Shown here one piece after another: positions 49,743-62,500 of a stretch of DNA of 64,000 nucleotides. The translations under genes and the position numbers were made by a program. Under the pieces are notes generated by a model. The model worked only from the letters and a program-made list of their open reading frames with translations. It made no database searches and had not been told where the DNA came from. The stretch comes from Azolla caroliniana (Eukaryota > Polypodiophyta): the NCBI GenBank assembly GCA_043228905.1, contig JBHGNT010000006.1:930001-994000 (forward strand), written 5' to 3'. Position 1 is the first letter of the stretch. Every line of letters starts with the position of its first letter.

Positions 49743-52251
49743 CGCCCCCTCAAGCTCAAGTCGGGTCGGTTTCAGACGGTATCCGAAATCCGCTTCAATT
49801 CACATTCGGGAGTCCGCGTTGACTCGCGCTGACTCACTTTATGCGGAGTTGCGGAATCCGTGCTCCAACTTGCGTTGTGCGTAGTTACGAAGTCTGTGCT
49901 TCGGCTTGCGTGCGTAGTTGTGAAGTCTGTGCTTCGGCTTGCGTATTTCTTCGCGGCTTTGTGCGGTAGATCAGCTCTTTGCTGCTACGGTGTGTGGTTG
50001 CGGAATCTACGCGTTATTGCGTAGTGTCTTCAGTACTCCCCCTCAAGCTTGGCAGATTAGGGATCGTCAATCCGAGATCGGTCATGAATTGCCATAGCTT
50101 GTCGGCTCCTAAGGCTTTAGTGAAGATGTCGGCCGTTTAAAGATTGGTGCTTATGTGTTGTAGGTCGACATCACCAGCCAAAACGCGCTCTCGGATGAAG
50201 TGATAGTGCACTTCGATGTGCTTTGTCCGTGCGTGGAACACCGGGTTCCGAGCCAGATAGATACTGCTCATGTTGTCGCAGTAAAGCGAAGTCGGATCCT
50301 TGATGGGTATGCTCAGATCTTTCAAAATCCTCTTGAGCCATACGGCTTCACACGCAGCTACGGTTGCGCCCTTGTATTCCGCCTCCGTACTCGAAAGAGC
50401 GACGGTAGGCTGCTTCTTGCTACTCCAGGATATTACTCTGTTGCCGAGGGAGAAAACAAATCCGGAGTTTGATCTTCTATCAGCTTTGTCGCCGGCCCAA
50501 TCGGCGTCTGTGTACCCCTTGAGTCATATTTGCATCGCGGTCTTGTAGAGGATGTCACAATCCATTGTGCCGCTCACGTATCGTAGAACTCGCTTAGCGC
50601 AATCCAAGTGAGTATCACGCGGTGTTTGCATGAATTGACTAAGGAGACCGACCGAATAACTGAGATCGGGTCGTGTGATCGTGAGGTAGATGAGACTCCC
50701 GATGAGTTGCCGATACTGAGTCGGCTCACACGCTTTTGTGCCGGAGTTCGCATCTAGTTTGAGATTACGATCGAGCGGAGTTGCCACGGAATTGCACTCC
50801 GCCATCCCGAACTTGTATAACAAATTGAGGATGTAGTGCCGTTGAGAGATCATGATTCCGGCCGAAGTCCGAATTACCTCGATGCCGAGGAAGTAGTGGA
50901 GCTCTTTCATGTCCGTCATCTCGAACTTGTCGGAAAGGAGGGATTTGACCTTAATGATTTCGACGAGATGCTCACCTCCAATGACTAGGTCATCCACATA
51001 TAAGATGATGACGATCGGACTTGCGGAATCGCTTCGTATGTAGAGGGAGTTGTTCGATTTTGACATACGGAAGCCGATTTGATGAAGATATTGCGTTATC
51101 TTTGAATGCCAAGCACGCGGTGCTTGCTTGAGGCCGTAGAGTGGCTTCTTGAGTCGGCATACGGCTTTTGGATGTGTGCTCGAGTTAAAGCCGGGTGGTT
51201 GGATCATGTACACCTCCTCTTCTAATTCGCCTTGTAGAAAGGCGTTTTTGACGTCCATTTGATGGAGGTGCCACCCTTTCGCCGCGGCAATCGCAATTAC
51301 GGTCCGTACCGTCGTCATCTTTGCCATCGGGGCAAAGGTCTCTTCGTAGTCGACGCCATGCGTCTGAGCATATCCTTTCGCTACGAGTCGAGCTTTGTAG
51401 CGGTTTATGGAGCCATCGGCGTTATACTTCACCTTGTAGATCCATCTGCATCTGATCGCCTTTTTGCGTGGTGAGGTGGGAACGAGATCCCACGTCTCGT
51501 TCTTCCATAGTGCCTGCATCTCCTCGTTCATTGCTTCGATCCATCGCGGGTCCTTCACGGCTTCTGAAAAGGTTTTCGGCTCTCGTACTGTCGCTACCTT
51601 TATCATAAAGGCGTAATGGAACGCCATATAATTGTTGTAGCCAAATCGGCTTACGGGGTTCTTTTCACGAGTGGATCGGCGGAGCTTTTCATTTGCAGAG
51701 ATGAGGGCTTTCTTGGCTTTGATTGGTACCTCGAAACCGTCGAACTCGTTGTCGAGTGAGTGAGTCGATTTATCGTCGTCGAAGCGATCGTCTTCATATT
51801 CCGCCATTTTCGTCTTGCCTTTGTCCATCTTCGGGCTAGGCCATGATGTGCTTTTATCGCTCAAAGGCTCTTGTGGTCCGCTTAGTCGGGTCATGATCGG
51901 ACTTTCTTCGAAAAATGCGCGTGAGATGATCTTCATCCTCTATCTCTTGTTCGGTGGATTCCGGGTCAAGCGGAGTCGGAGGTGAAGTTGTCTCTGGTGC
52001 GTACCAGGATGCGGACTCGTCTAAGACGACGTCTCGACTTACCTGAGATTTTCGAGTTGAGTGGTTGTAGCACTTGTACCCCTTTTGCTCCAGTGAGTAT
52101 CCTACGAGGATACATTTCTCCGACTTCGGCTCGAGCTTTTGACGCTTCTCTTCGGGGATGTGCACGTACACAATGGAGCTGAATATCCGAACATGTGATA
52201 GGTTCGGCTTCTTTCCGAAGAATCTTTCGTGCATAGTGACCTCGTGCACGT

Positions 52252-53123
52252 TGTTGGGAGACGGGTCCCTCCGGATGGGAAGAAAGAAGAACATTGCCGG
52301 ATGAAGAGTACCCGGCTACGGAGAGCCGGATGGTGCAGACCCGGTATGAACCGGATGAGGAGTACCCGGCTACGGAGAGCCGGATGGTGCAGACCCGGTA
52401 TGAACCGGATGAAGAGTACCCGGCTACGGAGAGCCGGATGGTGCAGACCCGATATGAACCGGATGAAGAGTATCCGGCTACGGAGACCCGGATGGTGCAG
52501 ACCCGGTATGAACCGGATGAGGAGTACCCGGCTACGAAGAGCCGGATGATACAGACCCGGTGAAGACCGGATGAGGAGTACCCGGCTACGGAGAACCGGA
52601 TGGTACAGACCCGGTGAGAACCGGACGAAGAGACATTTTCGTAAATATGTTTCTGAGAGCCCATCGAGGCTATATTTGTAAATATGTTTCTGAGAGCCCA
52701 TCGAGGCTATATTTGTAAATAGCCAAAAAGTCATATTAGTATAAATGTGACTTAGGGCAAACTTACTGAGTGTTGGTTATTATTTTCTTGTTGGTGCAAG
52801 AAGTAGAGAGCGCACGTAACAGTGTACAGAGAGAGAGAGAGAGAAAGAGGTCGCTGCCTCTGTTGTAACCGCCGCCTGTGGCGAAGATCGTGAGCACGAG
52901 GTCGTTGCCTCCGTGAACTCATTGTTTTGTACATTCTAGCATAGTGACAGTTTGCAGCCTGTGGGCTGCCGTGGTTTTTCCCTAGTTTGGGTTTTCCACG
53001 TAAACACCCTGTGTACTCTTCTCCTCTTTGTGTCACGTGTTTTCCGTTTCTTGTTTTCTGTGTATGAAAATAATCTCGGTTGTGGCCGAGCGTTGTGCAT
53101 AAGGAACATTGTAGTTCCCGTCA
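52252..53123 (+). repeat. 5' LTR of the Tork copia, 872 bp
   Basis: It runs TGTTGGGAGACGGG ... AGTTCCCGTCA. The difference from the 835-bp 3' LTR is one extra copy of a 37-bp unit (near 52635-52708). I count roughly 20 substitutions between the LTRs by eye, mostly transitions. Confidence 0.9.
52294..52625 (+). repeat. 54-bp tandem array in the 5' LTR (about 6 units)
   Basis: Units contain GAGTACCCGGCTACGGAGAG, CCGGATGGTGCAGACCCGG and TATGAACCGGATG. Because 54 is divisible by three and the units have few stops, several frames on both strands stay open, producing spurious ORFs. The position before the presumed TATA region suggests U3. Confidence 0.9.
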
Positions 53124-53125
53124 AG

Positions 53126-53137
53126 TGGTATCAGAGC
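53126..53137 (+). promoter_or_regulatory. Initiator-Met tRNA primer-binding site of the Tork copia
   Basis: TGGTATCAGAGC lies two bases after the 5' LTR. Confidence 0.95.
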
Positions 53138-53152
53138 AAAACGACACAAAAA

Positions 53153-56100
53153 ATGGACGAATCGTTTGGCGGCATGTTCAAGCTCACCGGCTCCAACTAT
53201 TCAGTGTGGAAGTCGAAGATGGGGGACATGCTCGTGGTTAAAGACCTCTGGCTGCCGGTTCAGTTCGAGGACAAGAGACCGGACAAAATCGACGCCACGA
53301 TATGGGAGGTGATGCACATGAAGACAACGACGTACATACGGTGCTTCATCGACATGAGCCTATACAACAACTTCAATGAAGAGAGCAAGGCTCATGAGCT
53401 CTGGGAGAAGATCGGCATAATGTTTCAAAACAAAAATGTTGTTAATCAGGTTTCAGTATTCCGGAAGTTAGTAAGACTCCGGTACCAAGATGGCTCCAGC
53501 ATGGCGGAGCACATGAATGCCTTCTAGGGGCTGATACACCAGGCAACATCATTGGAAGTACCTCTCGCCGACGAGGTACTAGCGCTACTCCTGCTCGGTT
53601 CCCTCCCGGATAGCTGGGAGACGTTGGTTGTCACTTTGGGCAACGTCGGGCCGGAAGGAAAACGGTTATCCCTAGCAAGAGTGAAGTCAAGCTTGCTAGA
53701 TGAGGAGGCGCGTCGGAAAGATAAAGATACGAGCTCCGACTCCAAAGCGCTCCTTACCGAATCAGAACGCGGAAGACATAGAAACCGTAGTCCCCAGAAC
53801 CAGAAGAAGTCGGGGACACAATCAAAGTCAAGGGGGAGGCCCACTTGCTTCTATTGCGGCAAGCCGGGACACTTCCAAAAGAACTGTCGGCATTTCCGTA
53901 AAGACAAGGAGACCGACGGTACCGATTCGAACCGGACCCCGGACCGGAACAGTAAAGACCGGAGGGAGCCGGACCGGAAGGGAACGATGGCAATCGCGGC
54001 AAGTGAAGAAGAGTTGATGCTCATCACCGAGGAGAGTGAGATAAACCTTGCCGGCGACGAGATGACCTGGGTGGTAGACTCCGGAGCATCGTTCCACCTT
54101 ACCCCGGACCGGAAATGCTTCTCATCCTACTCAGCCGGTGATCACGGCTGTGTCCGGATGGGGAATGAAGGTACATGCCGAATTGTCGGCATAGGAGACG
54201 TGTGGTTGTCAACACCAACCAGATGCAAGTTGCTGCTGAAGGATGTCTGACACGTTCCGGAGGTTCGTCTGAATCTGATATCAGCCGGTCGGCTAGATGA
54301 TGAAGGCTACACGGGTAGCATCCAGAACGGTGTCATGAAGTTCAGCAAAGGGAGCCTGATTGTGGCTCGGGCCCGGAAGGTCAACACATTTTACCTGATG
54401 AATGCCCGGTTGTGTCCGGAAGAAGTGAACATGGCATCCGACACTGCCGGTGAGCTCTGGCACAAGAGACTGTGTTATATGAGCGAGAAGGGGATGAAGA
54501 GACTTGCAGACGACAACCTCAATCCAGTGAAGAACGTGCACTTGGAGAAGTGCACTAATTGTCTAGCCGGTAAACAAAACTGGACCTCCTTCCGACCAAG
54601 GCCACCGATGAGACGTAATGCACCACTAGAGTTGGTGCATACGGATGTGTGTCAAGTAGACACGAAATCACATGCCGGAGCGCAGTACTTCGTGACGTTT
54701 ATAGATGACCACAGCCGGAAGTTGTGGGCCACACCGTTGAAGACGAAGGATTAGGTGCTATCCGTCTTCAAAGAGCTCCACGCGAGAGTGAAAAGAGAAA
54801 CCGGCCGGAAGCTGAAGGCGGTTCGAGCAGATAACGGAGGAGAATACCGAGGGCAGTTCGAGGAGTACTGCCGCTCGAAGGGAATCCAGCTCGAATTTAC
54901 CGTACCGAAGATGCCGGAACTAAACGGACTAGCCGAGAGGATGAACCAGACCATAATGGAGAGGGTCCGGAGTATGCTAGCGCATGCAAAACTACCCAAG
55001 AAGTTTTGGGCTGAGGCACTGTCGACGGCGACATACATGATAAACAGATCACCCTCAGTACCCTTGGACGGAGACACGCCACAGAGAGTATGGACCGGTA
55101 AGGAAGTGTCCTACCGCCATCTAAAGGTGTTCGGGTGTCTCGCGTACGTGCATGTAGCTAAGGACCGGAGAGGAAAGTTAGATCCAAAGACCCGGCCATG
55201 CATATTCCTCGGTTACGGTGACGATGAGTTCGGCTACCAAATGTGGGACCCGATCGACAAGAAGGTATTCCAGAGTCGAGATATTATCTTCATGGAGGAC
55301 AAGACGCTCGCCGACTGGGAATCGGAGAAGAAGATAATGAACTCCGAGTCGACCGGTAAGGATAGACTCTACGATGAGCAGACCCAACCAGCAAGAGACC
55401 GGTTAGCACTCGAGGAACCAGCCAGTTACGGTGAGGATACCGAACCGGCAGAAGAAGAAGTAGAGGAAGCTGAGACCGGAACTGGCCTAGACCCCGAATC
55501 GGATTCGGATGAAGAGCAAATGGAGGAGCCTGCTACCGAAGCCCAGAGACGGAGATATCCTCTAAGAGAGAGAAGGGCCCCCCGGAGATTTCCGAATGCA
55601 GAACATGTGCTGCTAACCGATGAGGGGGAGTCGGAAAGCTTCAAAGAAGCGAAGGATGACACCCACAGCCAAAAATGGTTAAGTGCCATGCAGGACGAGA
55701 TGGATTCCCTGCATGAGAACCATACGTACGAATTGTTGGAGTTGCCGAAAGGAAAGCGGGCACTCCGAAACAAGTGGGGTACAAGTTGAAACCGGGAGAT
55801 GCCGGCAACCCCCCGAGATACAAAGCCAGGATCGTGGTGAAGGGGTTCCAACAGAAGAAGGGCGTGGACTTCAACGAGATATTTGCCCCGGTAGTAAAGA
55901 TGACCTCCATCCGGACGGTGTTGAGTATAGCGGCAAGCATGGACCTCGAGGTAGAACAACTGGACGTGAAGACGGCATTCCTTCACGGCGACCTCGAAGA
56001 GGAGATCTACATGCAGCAACCGGAAGGATTCGTGGAGAAAGGGAAGGAGCACCTGGTATGCCAGTTGAAGAAGAGGCTCTACGGGTTGAAGCAGGCCCCC

Positions 56101-57196
56101 CGGCAATGGTACCGGAAGTTCGACTCCTTCATGACAGACCAAGGGTACCACAACACACAGGCCGATCACTGCGTGTTTGTGAAGAAGTTCGAAGGAGGCG
56201 ACTTCCTGATACTCCTCCTGTACGTGGATGACATGTTGATCGTCGGACGTGACCAAGTCAAAATACAGATGCTGAAGAAGGCTCTCAACCGGACCTTCTC
56301 AATGAAAGACTTGGGTCCGGCAAGACAGATGCTGGGGATGCACATCATTCGAGATCGGTCAAAGAAGCAATTATGGTTGTCACAGGAGAAGTATGTGATA
56401 AAGGTGCTTCACCAGTTCAACATGTCAGAAGCGAAACCGGTCGGATCGACACTTCCGGCAAACTGCAGGCTATCCGGTAAGCAAAGCCTGAAGACAAAAG
56501 CAGAGAAGGCGGATATGATGAAGATTCCATATGCCTCTGCTGTCGGGAGCTTGATGTACGCAATGGTTTGTACCCGACCGGACATAGGAGACGCAGTCGG
56601 AGTGGTGAGCCGGTTCATGAGCAATCCCGGCAAGGAGCACTAGAACGCTATCAAATGGATACTCCGGTATTTGAAGGGCACTTCAAATGTGTCTGCGATT
56701 CGGCTCCGGAAAACCTCAACTTGACGGTTTCACCGATTCGGACATGTCGGTTGATGTGGATACCAGCCGGTCTACATCCAAGTATGTAATGACATATGCA
56801 GGGGGAGCTGTTTCGTGGCAGTCGAGGTTGGAGAAGACGGTTGCGTTGTCAACCACAGAGGCGGAGTACATGGCGGTTGTGGAAGCCGGCAAGGAAATAT
56901 TATGGATGAAGGACTTCATCGGAGAGCTCGGTATCCGGCAAGATGAATACCGACTCTATTGCGACAGTCAAAGTGCCATCCACCTTGCTAAGAATGCGGC
57001 CTACCATTCCCAGACGAAGCATATCCAACGAAGGTATCACTGGATCCGGGAAAGAGTAGATGACCAGGAGTTCGCACTGTCCAAGATCCAGACGGCCGAG
57101 AACGGGTCAGATATGTTGACCAAGGTTCTGATACCCGACAAGCTGGATGCATGCCGGAAGCAGATCGGACTGGTAAGACACCCCATGCCGGAGTGA
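53153..57196 (+). pseudogene. Gag-pol of the Tork copia, with stops and frameshifts
   Basis: Domains in order: gag from ATG 53153 (FKLTGSNYSVWKSKMGDML), zinc knuckle CFYCGKPGHFQKNC (about 53850), protease VVDSGASFHLT (about 54070), and integrase (LWHKRLCYMSEKG, HTDVCQVDT, VRADNGGEYRGQ, KMPELNGLAER). RT follows from about 55790 (YVDDMLIVG at about 56221), then RNase H (GFTDSDMSVDVD, TEAEYMAVVEAG, SDMLTKVL). Stops are TAG 53525, TGA 54248, TAG 54752 and TAG 56641. One base is missing near 55778, and a second shift lies near 56690. Codon choice is GC-richer than in the surrounding spacer. All four stops look like transitions at CHG or CG sites. Confidence 0.9.
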
Positions 57197-57206
57197 AAGG
57201 GGAGTT

Positions 57207-58041
57207 TGTTGGGAGACAGGTCCCTCCGGATGGGAAGAAAGAAGAACAGTGCCGGATGAAGAGTACCCGACTACGGAGAGCCGGATGGTGCAGACCCGGT
57301 ATGAACCGGATGAGGAGTACCCGGCTACGGAGAGCCGGATGGTGCAGACCCGGTATGAACCGGATGAAGAGTACCCGGCTACGGAGAGCCGAATGGTGCA
57401 GACCCGATATGAACCGGATGAAGAGTACCCGGCTACGGAGAGCCGGATGGTGCAGACCCGGTATGAACCGGATGAGGAGTACCCGGCTACGAAGAGTCGG
57501 ATGATACAGACCCGGTGAAGACCGGATGAGGAGTACCCGGCTACGGAGAACCGGATGGTACAGACCCGGTGAGAACCGGACGAAGAGACATTTTCGTAAA
57601 TATGTTTCTGAGAGCCCATCGAGGCTATATTTGTAAATAGCCAAAAAGTCATATTAGTATAAATGTGACTTAGGGCAAACTTACTGAGTGTTGGTTATTA
57701 TTTTCTTGTTGGTACAAGAAGTAGAGAGCACACGTAATAGTGTACAGAGAGAGAGAGAGAGAAAGAGGTTGCTACCTCTGTTGTAACCGCCGCCTGTGGC
57801 GAAGATCGTGAGCACGAGGTCGTTGCCTCCGTGAACTCATTGTTTTGTACATTCTAGCATAGTGACAGTTTGCAGCCTGTGGACTGCCGTGGTTTTTCCC
57901 TAGTTTGGGTTTTCCACGTAAACACCCTGTGTACTCTTCTCCTCTTTGTGTCGCGTGTTTTCCGTTTCCTGTTTTTTGTGTATGAAAAGAATCTCGGTTG
58001 TGGCCGAGCGTTGTGCATAAGGAACGTTGTAGTTCCCGTCA
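57207..58041 (+). repeat. 3' LTR of the Tork copia, 835 bp
   Basis: It runs TGTTGGGAGACAGG ... AGTTCCCGTCA, with a single copy of the 37-bp unit and the same 54-bp tandem array as the 5' LTR. Confidence 0.9.
57249..57580 (+). repeat. 54-bp tandem array in the 3' LTR
   Basis: It has the same unit and the same number of copies as 52294-52625, with a few substitutions. The array therefore predates insertion. Confidence 0.9.
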
Positions 58042-58870
58042 CATGCCGGATGTTGTGCACCGGTTCATTAGGTAGACAGTCATATATACCGCTTCGGCCC
58101 AATATGACTTGGGCATATGCTTCTCGTTCATCATGGCCCGCGCTACTTCGAGGATGTGCCGATTTTTGCGCTCGGCTACTCCGTTTTGTTGCGGAGTGTG
58201 TCGGCAAGTGAATTCTCGTCGAATTCCTTCCTTTCGGAGATACGTCGTGAAATCGTCCGAGAAGTACTCCTTGCCGCCATCCGATCAAGGCATCGTACAT
58301 GTCGGCCCGTGGCTTTCTCGACTTCATTCTTGAACTTTTGGAAGTGTCCGAATACTTCGCTCTTTTGCCGCATCGGATAGATCCAAGTGTGCCTAGAAAA
58401 GTCGTCGATGAAGAGCATGTAATATCGGCATCCGCCGAATGTCGTCGTTTGGGCCGGACCCCATACATCGGAATGAATTACGTCGAGTACGCCTTTGCTC
58501 ACATTCCGCTCCTTCAGGAATGGGTGTCGGTGTTGCTTGCCGAATTGGCACGCTTCGCATACACCTTCAATCTCCTTCTCTTTGAATGTCGGGAATCCGA
58601 TAACGACTCCTTTCGATCTCATTGCTTTGAGTTTGTTGAGATTGATGTGGCCGATTCGCTTATGCCATAGCTCTATGTGGGAGTCGGCTTTCGTGCTTTT
58701 CGCGAACATGGCAGATTTCATCTCGTACGAATCGAGAATGAACATCTGGCCCTCTCTTCTTCCGCGTGCGATGATTCGGCCTTCTTTTTCGATGAAGCAC
58801 CCTTCTTGATCGAATCGTACTTAACATCGGGACATTTGAAACAGGTAATATGTCGCATTCTCTTTTTCAC

Positions 58871-59525
58871 ATCTTGAGGAGATGTTAAAATATGCCTTAT
58901 TTTAGCAGAATTTCAAAAAGGTACCACGCATGCATACATGGTTCCTTAAAACATAGCAAAAATTTCAACTAAATAATTTTATGTCAAGAAAATCAATAGC
59001 CTTATATTTCATATGTCATGTTTTTGGTGAAATTCTAAATTAATGGAATGGAATTATATGCAACTTTAATCATTTGAACCGTAATTGTGGCGAAGATAAA
59101 AATAGTTGCCCACGCCAAGAATGACATAGATGCTAATTTTATAATATAATCACATATAATACGTCAAACTTTAAAACTTAATAGTGTTATAACTCTAGAA
59201 GGTAGAAGTCAAAGATAAACATTTAATACCCTTAAAATTATAGACTTAGTCAAATTATACATAAATCAAATACTAAAGATTATCCGCACACAACGTTTCT
59301 AGATGACCCATCCTTGCACTATTGATGGCCAAAATCATCTATAAAAACCCTTGCAGACTTTCCAAAGAAAGGTTGAAGAACATGTAAAACATTAATACCA
59401 TTCAAATTATACACTTTGCCAAATAAACTCAAACTTTAAGTTTTAATTGTGTTCAAATGAAACAATAGTCACAAGTCAATGTTTATCATTTAATATCGTT
59501 CAAATAATACACCTAACCATAGAAA
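58871..59525. other. Spacer downstream of the methyltransferase-like gene
   Basis: AT-rich, with no recognised gene. The part nearest 59525 is probably its 3' UTR. Confidence 0.45.
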
Positions 59526-62500
59526 TCAATCTATAAGCTGGTCAGGCAACGTGGGCTCTTTTGGATGAATGGACTCTTCTAAATTGTCCTCTGTAGCATT
59601 GATTGTGTGCTCCGTTGAACCATGCATATGTTCAAATTCTATTACATCTTCTAGGTCCACAAGGTCCCCTGCGTCTTCATCTATAGGTTCCATTGGCTCT
59701 CTTGAAGTCATCTGAAACCTCTCTGTTTCATTGATGTGCTTCGCTCCGACTTCTTGATCTTGATCCGGACAATCCCAGATTCCTTGGATCCTCATTTTGA
59801 TGTAGTTAACTTGTTCAAGGTCCTTCTCCAACGCGACACAGTTTCTAAACATTTTTAATGCACAAGCTGTAGTAGTACCTGATCGTAAAATAGAAGTGCA
59901 GAAGTCAAAATAATAATGAAAGTCTATAACTTAATCAAATTAACGAGACTAAACTTATATTACATATACTTGTGCCAAAGAACAAATCCAGAACCCAATC
60001 ATCTGGGTTTGAGAAGAGCTCGATTAAGCGGTTGATCAATCTTTGAGGTTTTTGATAAGGGTTCACAAGGCTCTTTTCACCTGATACATGTCGAAGCTTC
60101 TTTGTCACAGCTGGGCACATTATATAATTTACAACGTTTCTTTCGTTAACGTGTGCCCGAGCCTTCTTCTTCGTTATTACATCATAATAACCCACACTAA
60201 GATGCTCAACTGCACTGACCATATGATCGCCCGGGCTACGTGTAATATTTGTTTTAATCCTATTGAACCCAAAACAAATGAGTTAAAATTTGAATGGAAC
60301 ATATATAAACCACATATCTAAGAGAATATTATCAAAAAACAACGTATAACTCACCAATGCATATGCTCTGTTGCATGACATCGTGACTTTAAAGCAGTTG
60401 TGACTGACAATGATTGACCCATGCTATGAAATATGACTATCCTCCACAATGGTGCTAAGGTCAACTCTGCGAAGTCCTTTACCATCTTCTCAATATGGGG
60501 GTGCTTGAAAGGCACATCATCGAACATGGAACCCGTGATCCGGAATCCGTACGGTATATCAGCAATAAGTAATGTATAGTGCCTTTTTGGTAATATGTCG
60601 AGCATATTCATCACATCCCCCTGGAATACACTATAATGTAATTGTTTGAAAGGGTCTGCTCTATGCAAAAAACTTTTTACCATTGCGAAGTCCTCCGGCA
60701 CTTCCAACTCCTTTCCTTTGTCATTCTTTTTTCGTATTTAGCACGTTCCAAGTGCGTAATGAACGAACTTGGAATACCGTCATTACTATCACCAACTTTC
60801 TTTGATCGAGGTGGTTTCTGCAAAATTCATTTCCTGTAAGGAATATATCTGATAAATGATAATTGAATCTTTTCAAATTGAAAATACACATACCCATTCT
60901 CTAAATACAATGAAGAACTCTTCTAATGCCTTATATGATGATGTTATTGGGCAAGCTTGTTCGACTTCTTCCCAGGTTGGTAGGCACAATTTTTTCATCA
61001 TCAATTCTTGTATCTTCATGTATACTTTATGACTAAAAATAAAATATTAAATGTGAAATCAGTTATCAAAGGAAATGCACAAGAATAAAGAAAAACATTT
61101 CAATTTTACATACTTTTGTAACTCAGTCACCATCTCGTCCAAGCTAAACTTCTTGGCTGCAACTCGAGACAACACAGATATTAACAATCTATCGTCTTTA
61201 ATTCCTTGTAGTGACCTCCAAGGTAGCAACTTCATATCTTCGGCCAACTCCTCGATAAATAAGTCACTTTTACGTGACTTTGTCTTCATCTCCACTTGTG
61301 GATCTACCTTGGCCTTCTTTGCCCGTTGACCTTTGACCTCCTTGCGCTCCCACATGCCAAATATTCTATCCTGGAGATCCCATACCTCACCTGTTCTAAA
61401 GGCAAGCTGAAACCATGAGTCATATTTCCGTAGCCCTTCAGATTTCGTACTCTCGTCAACTACAATACCCACTTCTAGTAAACATTGACGTCGTAAGCCA
61501 GGGTTCAACTTGGGTCCAAATCTTTGCAACGCATCCAAATACTCATGGTGAAAGAATCTGATGCGTTCGATACAAGACATATTTTGTCTATAATCATTAT
61601 CATTGTTGTGGTCCCATGCTAACAACTTGGCCTCTTCATGAGTAAGACCTGCATATACTTTACATTCTGCGTACTTAAAGAACGGAGTGAGCGGATATTC
61701 CTTGATGAGTTGATGTTGGGCTTCAGCTGAATGAGATCCTCCAATAACATAATAAGTATAATCATCTAAAGAGCTATATTTAAAATCAGCAACTGTCGGA
61801 CATTGTTCAGGGTCTACCATAACCAAAAAAGGTACGACGATTGCATGTGGATTTATCTTCATTTTGCTTTTCAAATTTTGTACATGCACTGCATGTGGCT
61901 CTCTAATCTCGAGCGTGCGTCTTCCAGTTTCAGGGTCGATGGGCAGCCTTTGAATTGAAGAAATTGGTAGATGGAAGAGTTGACCTTTTCGCACTAGTTT
62001 GGTCCTAGCTATATTTTCTCTAATCCGGTTTTGCTCTGAAGTCAATACACCGGAAGATATTTGCCCTCCTGGAGGGACAATTTCAAGTTGTTGTTCATCG
62101 TCTTCTTCTTCCTCGAACTCCAAGACGTCGAGGTCCTCGTCATTAGATATTTGTCGTTTTTGATATTTTTTATGTTTCGGTTTTGTTTTCCGAGACTTTT
62201 TAGGCGGAATCTCTGCTTCTGTGCTCATCATCTCTCCGGTAACATAAGGCCGAAGAGCTACAATAAGATTATTCTTTGGTTGCATATCTTTTCGCAAAGA
62301 TTTTGGGTGGCATACGTCAGGTACTAGGTTTCCTTCATCAACTTGCACTCGCCTTATACCACCGGAGCTCTCAACTTCGAGGAAGATAATGGACGAATCA
62401 TTGTCTTCATATTCTAAATTACGAACTTTACCATAGGGGAAGGTCTTCCCTAATTCAAGCTTTCCTTTTCCTTCCGACGTGGCAAATATGAGGAGCAATA

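Larger units (their letters stand above)
52252..58041 (+). mobile_element. Tork-type Ty1/copia retrotransposon, structurally complete, coding region broken
   Basis: It has LTRs at 52252-53123 and 57207-58041, a primer site at 53126-53137, gag-pol at 53153-57196 and a polypurine tract at 57192-57206. It sits in the copia-A integrase. The 5-bp flanks are CACGT (left) and CATGC (right), alike except for two C/T transitions, so they may be a decayed target duplication. All copia domains are present, but four stops and at least two frameshifts make it inactive by itself. Confidence 0.93.
49382..58870 (-). mobile_element. Copia-A element, 5'-truncated, split by a nested Tork copia
   Basis: In minus sense the right-hand part (58870-58042) holds the GAG-pre-integrase region (LWHKRIGHINLNKLKAM, CEACQFGKQHRHPF) and the first integrase Asp (DVIHSDVWGPAQ). 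It has a frameshift near 58290 and breaks at NRCTTSGM. The left-hand part (52251-49743) resumes with HEVTMHERFFGKKPNLSHV, RT (YVDDLVIGG near 50990), RNase H and the 3' end. Breaks include an indel near 51910, a TGA at 50524-50526 and a TAA at 50137-50139. The polypurine tract and the CG-rich spacer precede the LTR. Gag, the protease and the 5' LTR are missing. It was inserted into gypsy RT at 49382. Confidence 0.85.

Noticed and set aside
52294-52625. CRISPR-like array
   Set aside because: Units are contiguous tandem repeats without unique spacers, in a plant LTR.
52102-52734. Long open frames on both strands over the LTR tandem repeats (also 57107-57652)
   Set aside because: They are by-products of a 54-bp repeat with few stops; no known domain, and they lie wholly in LTRs.
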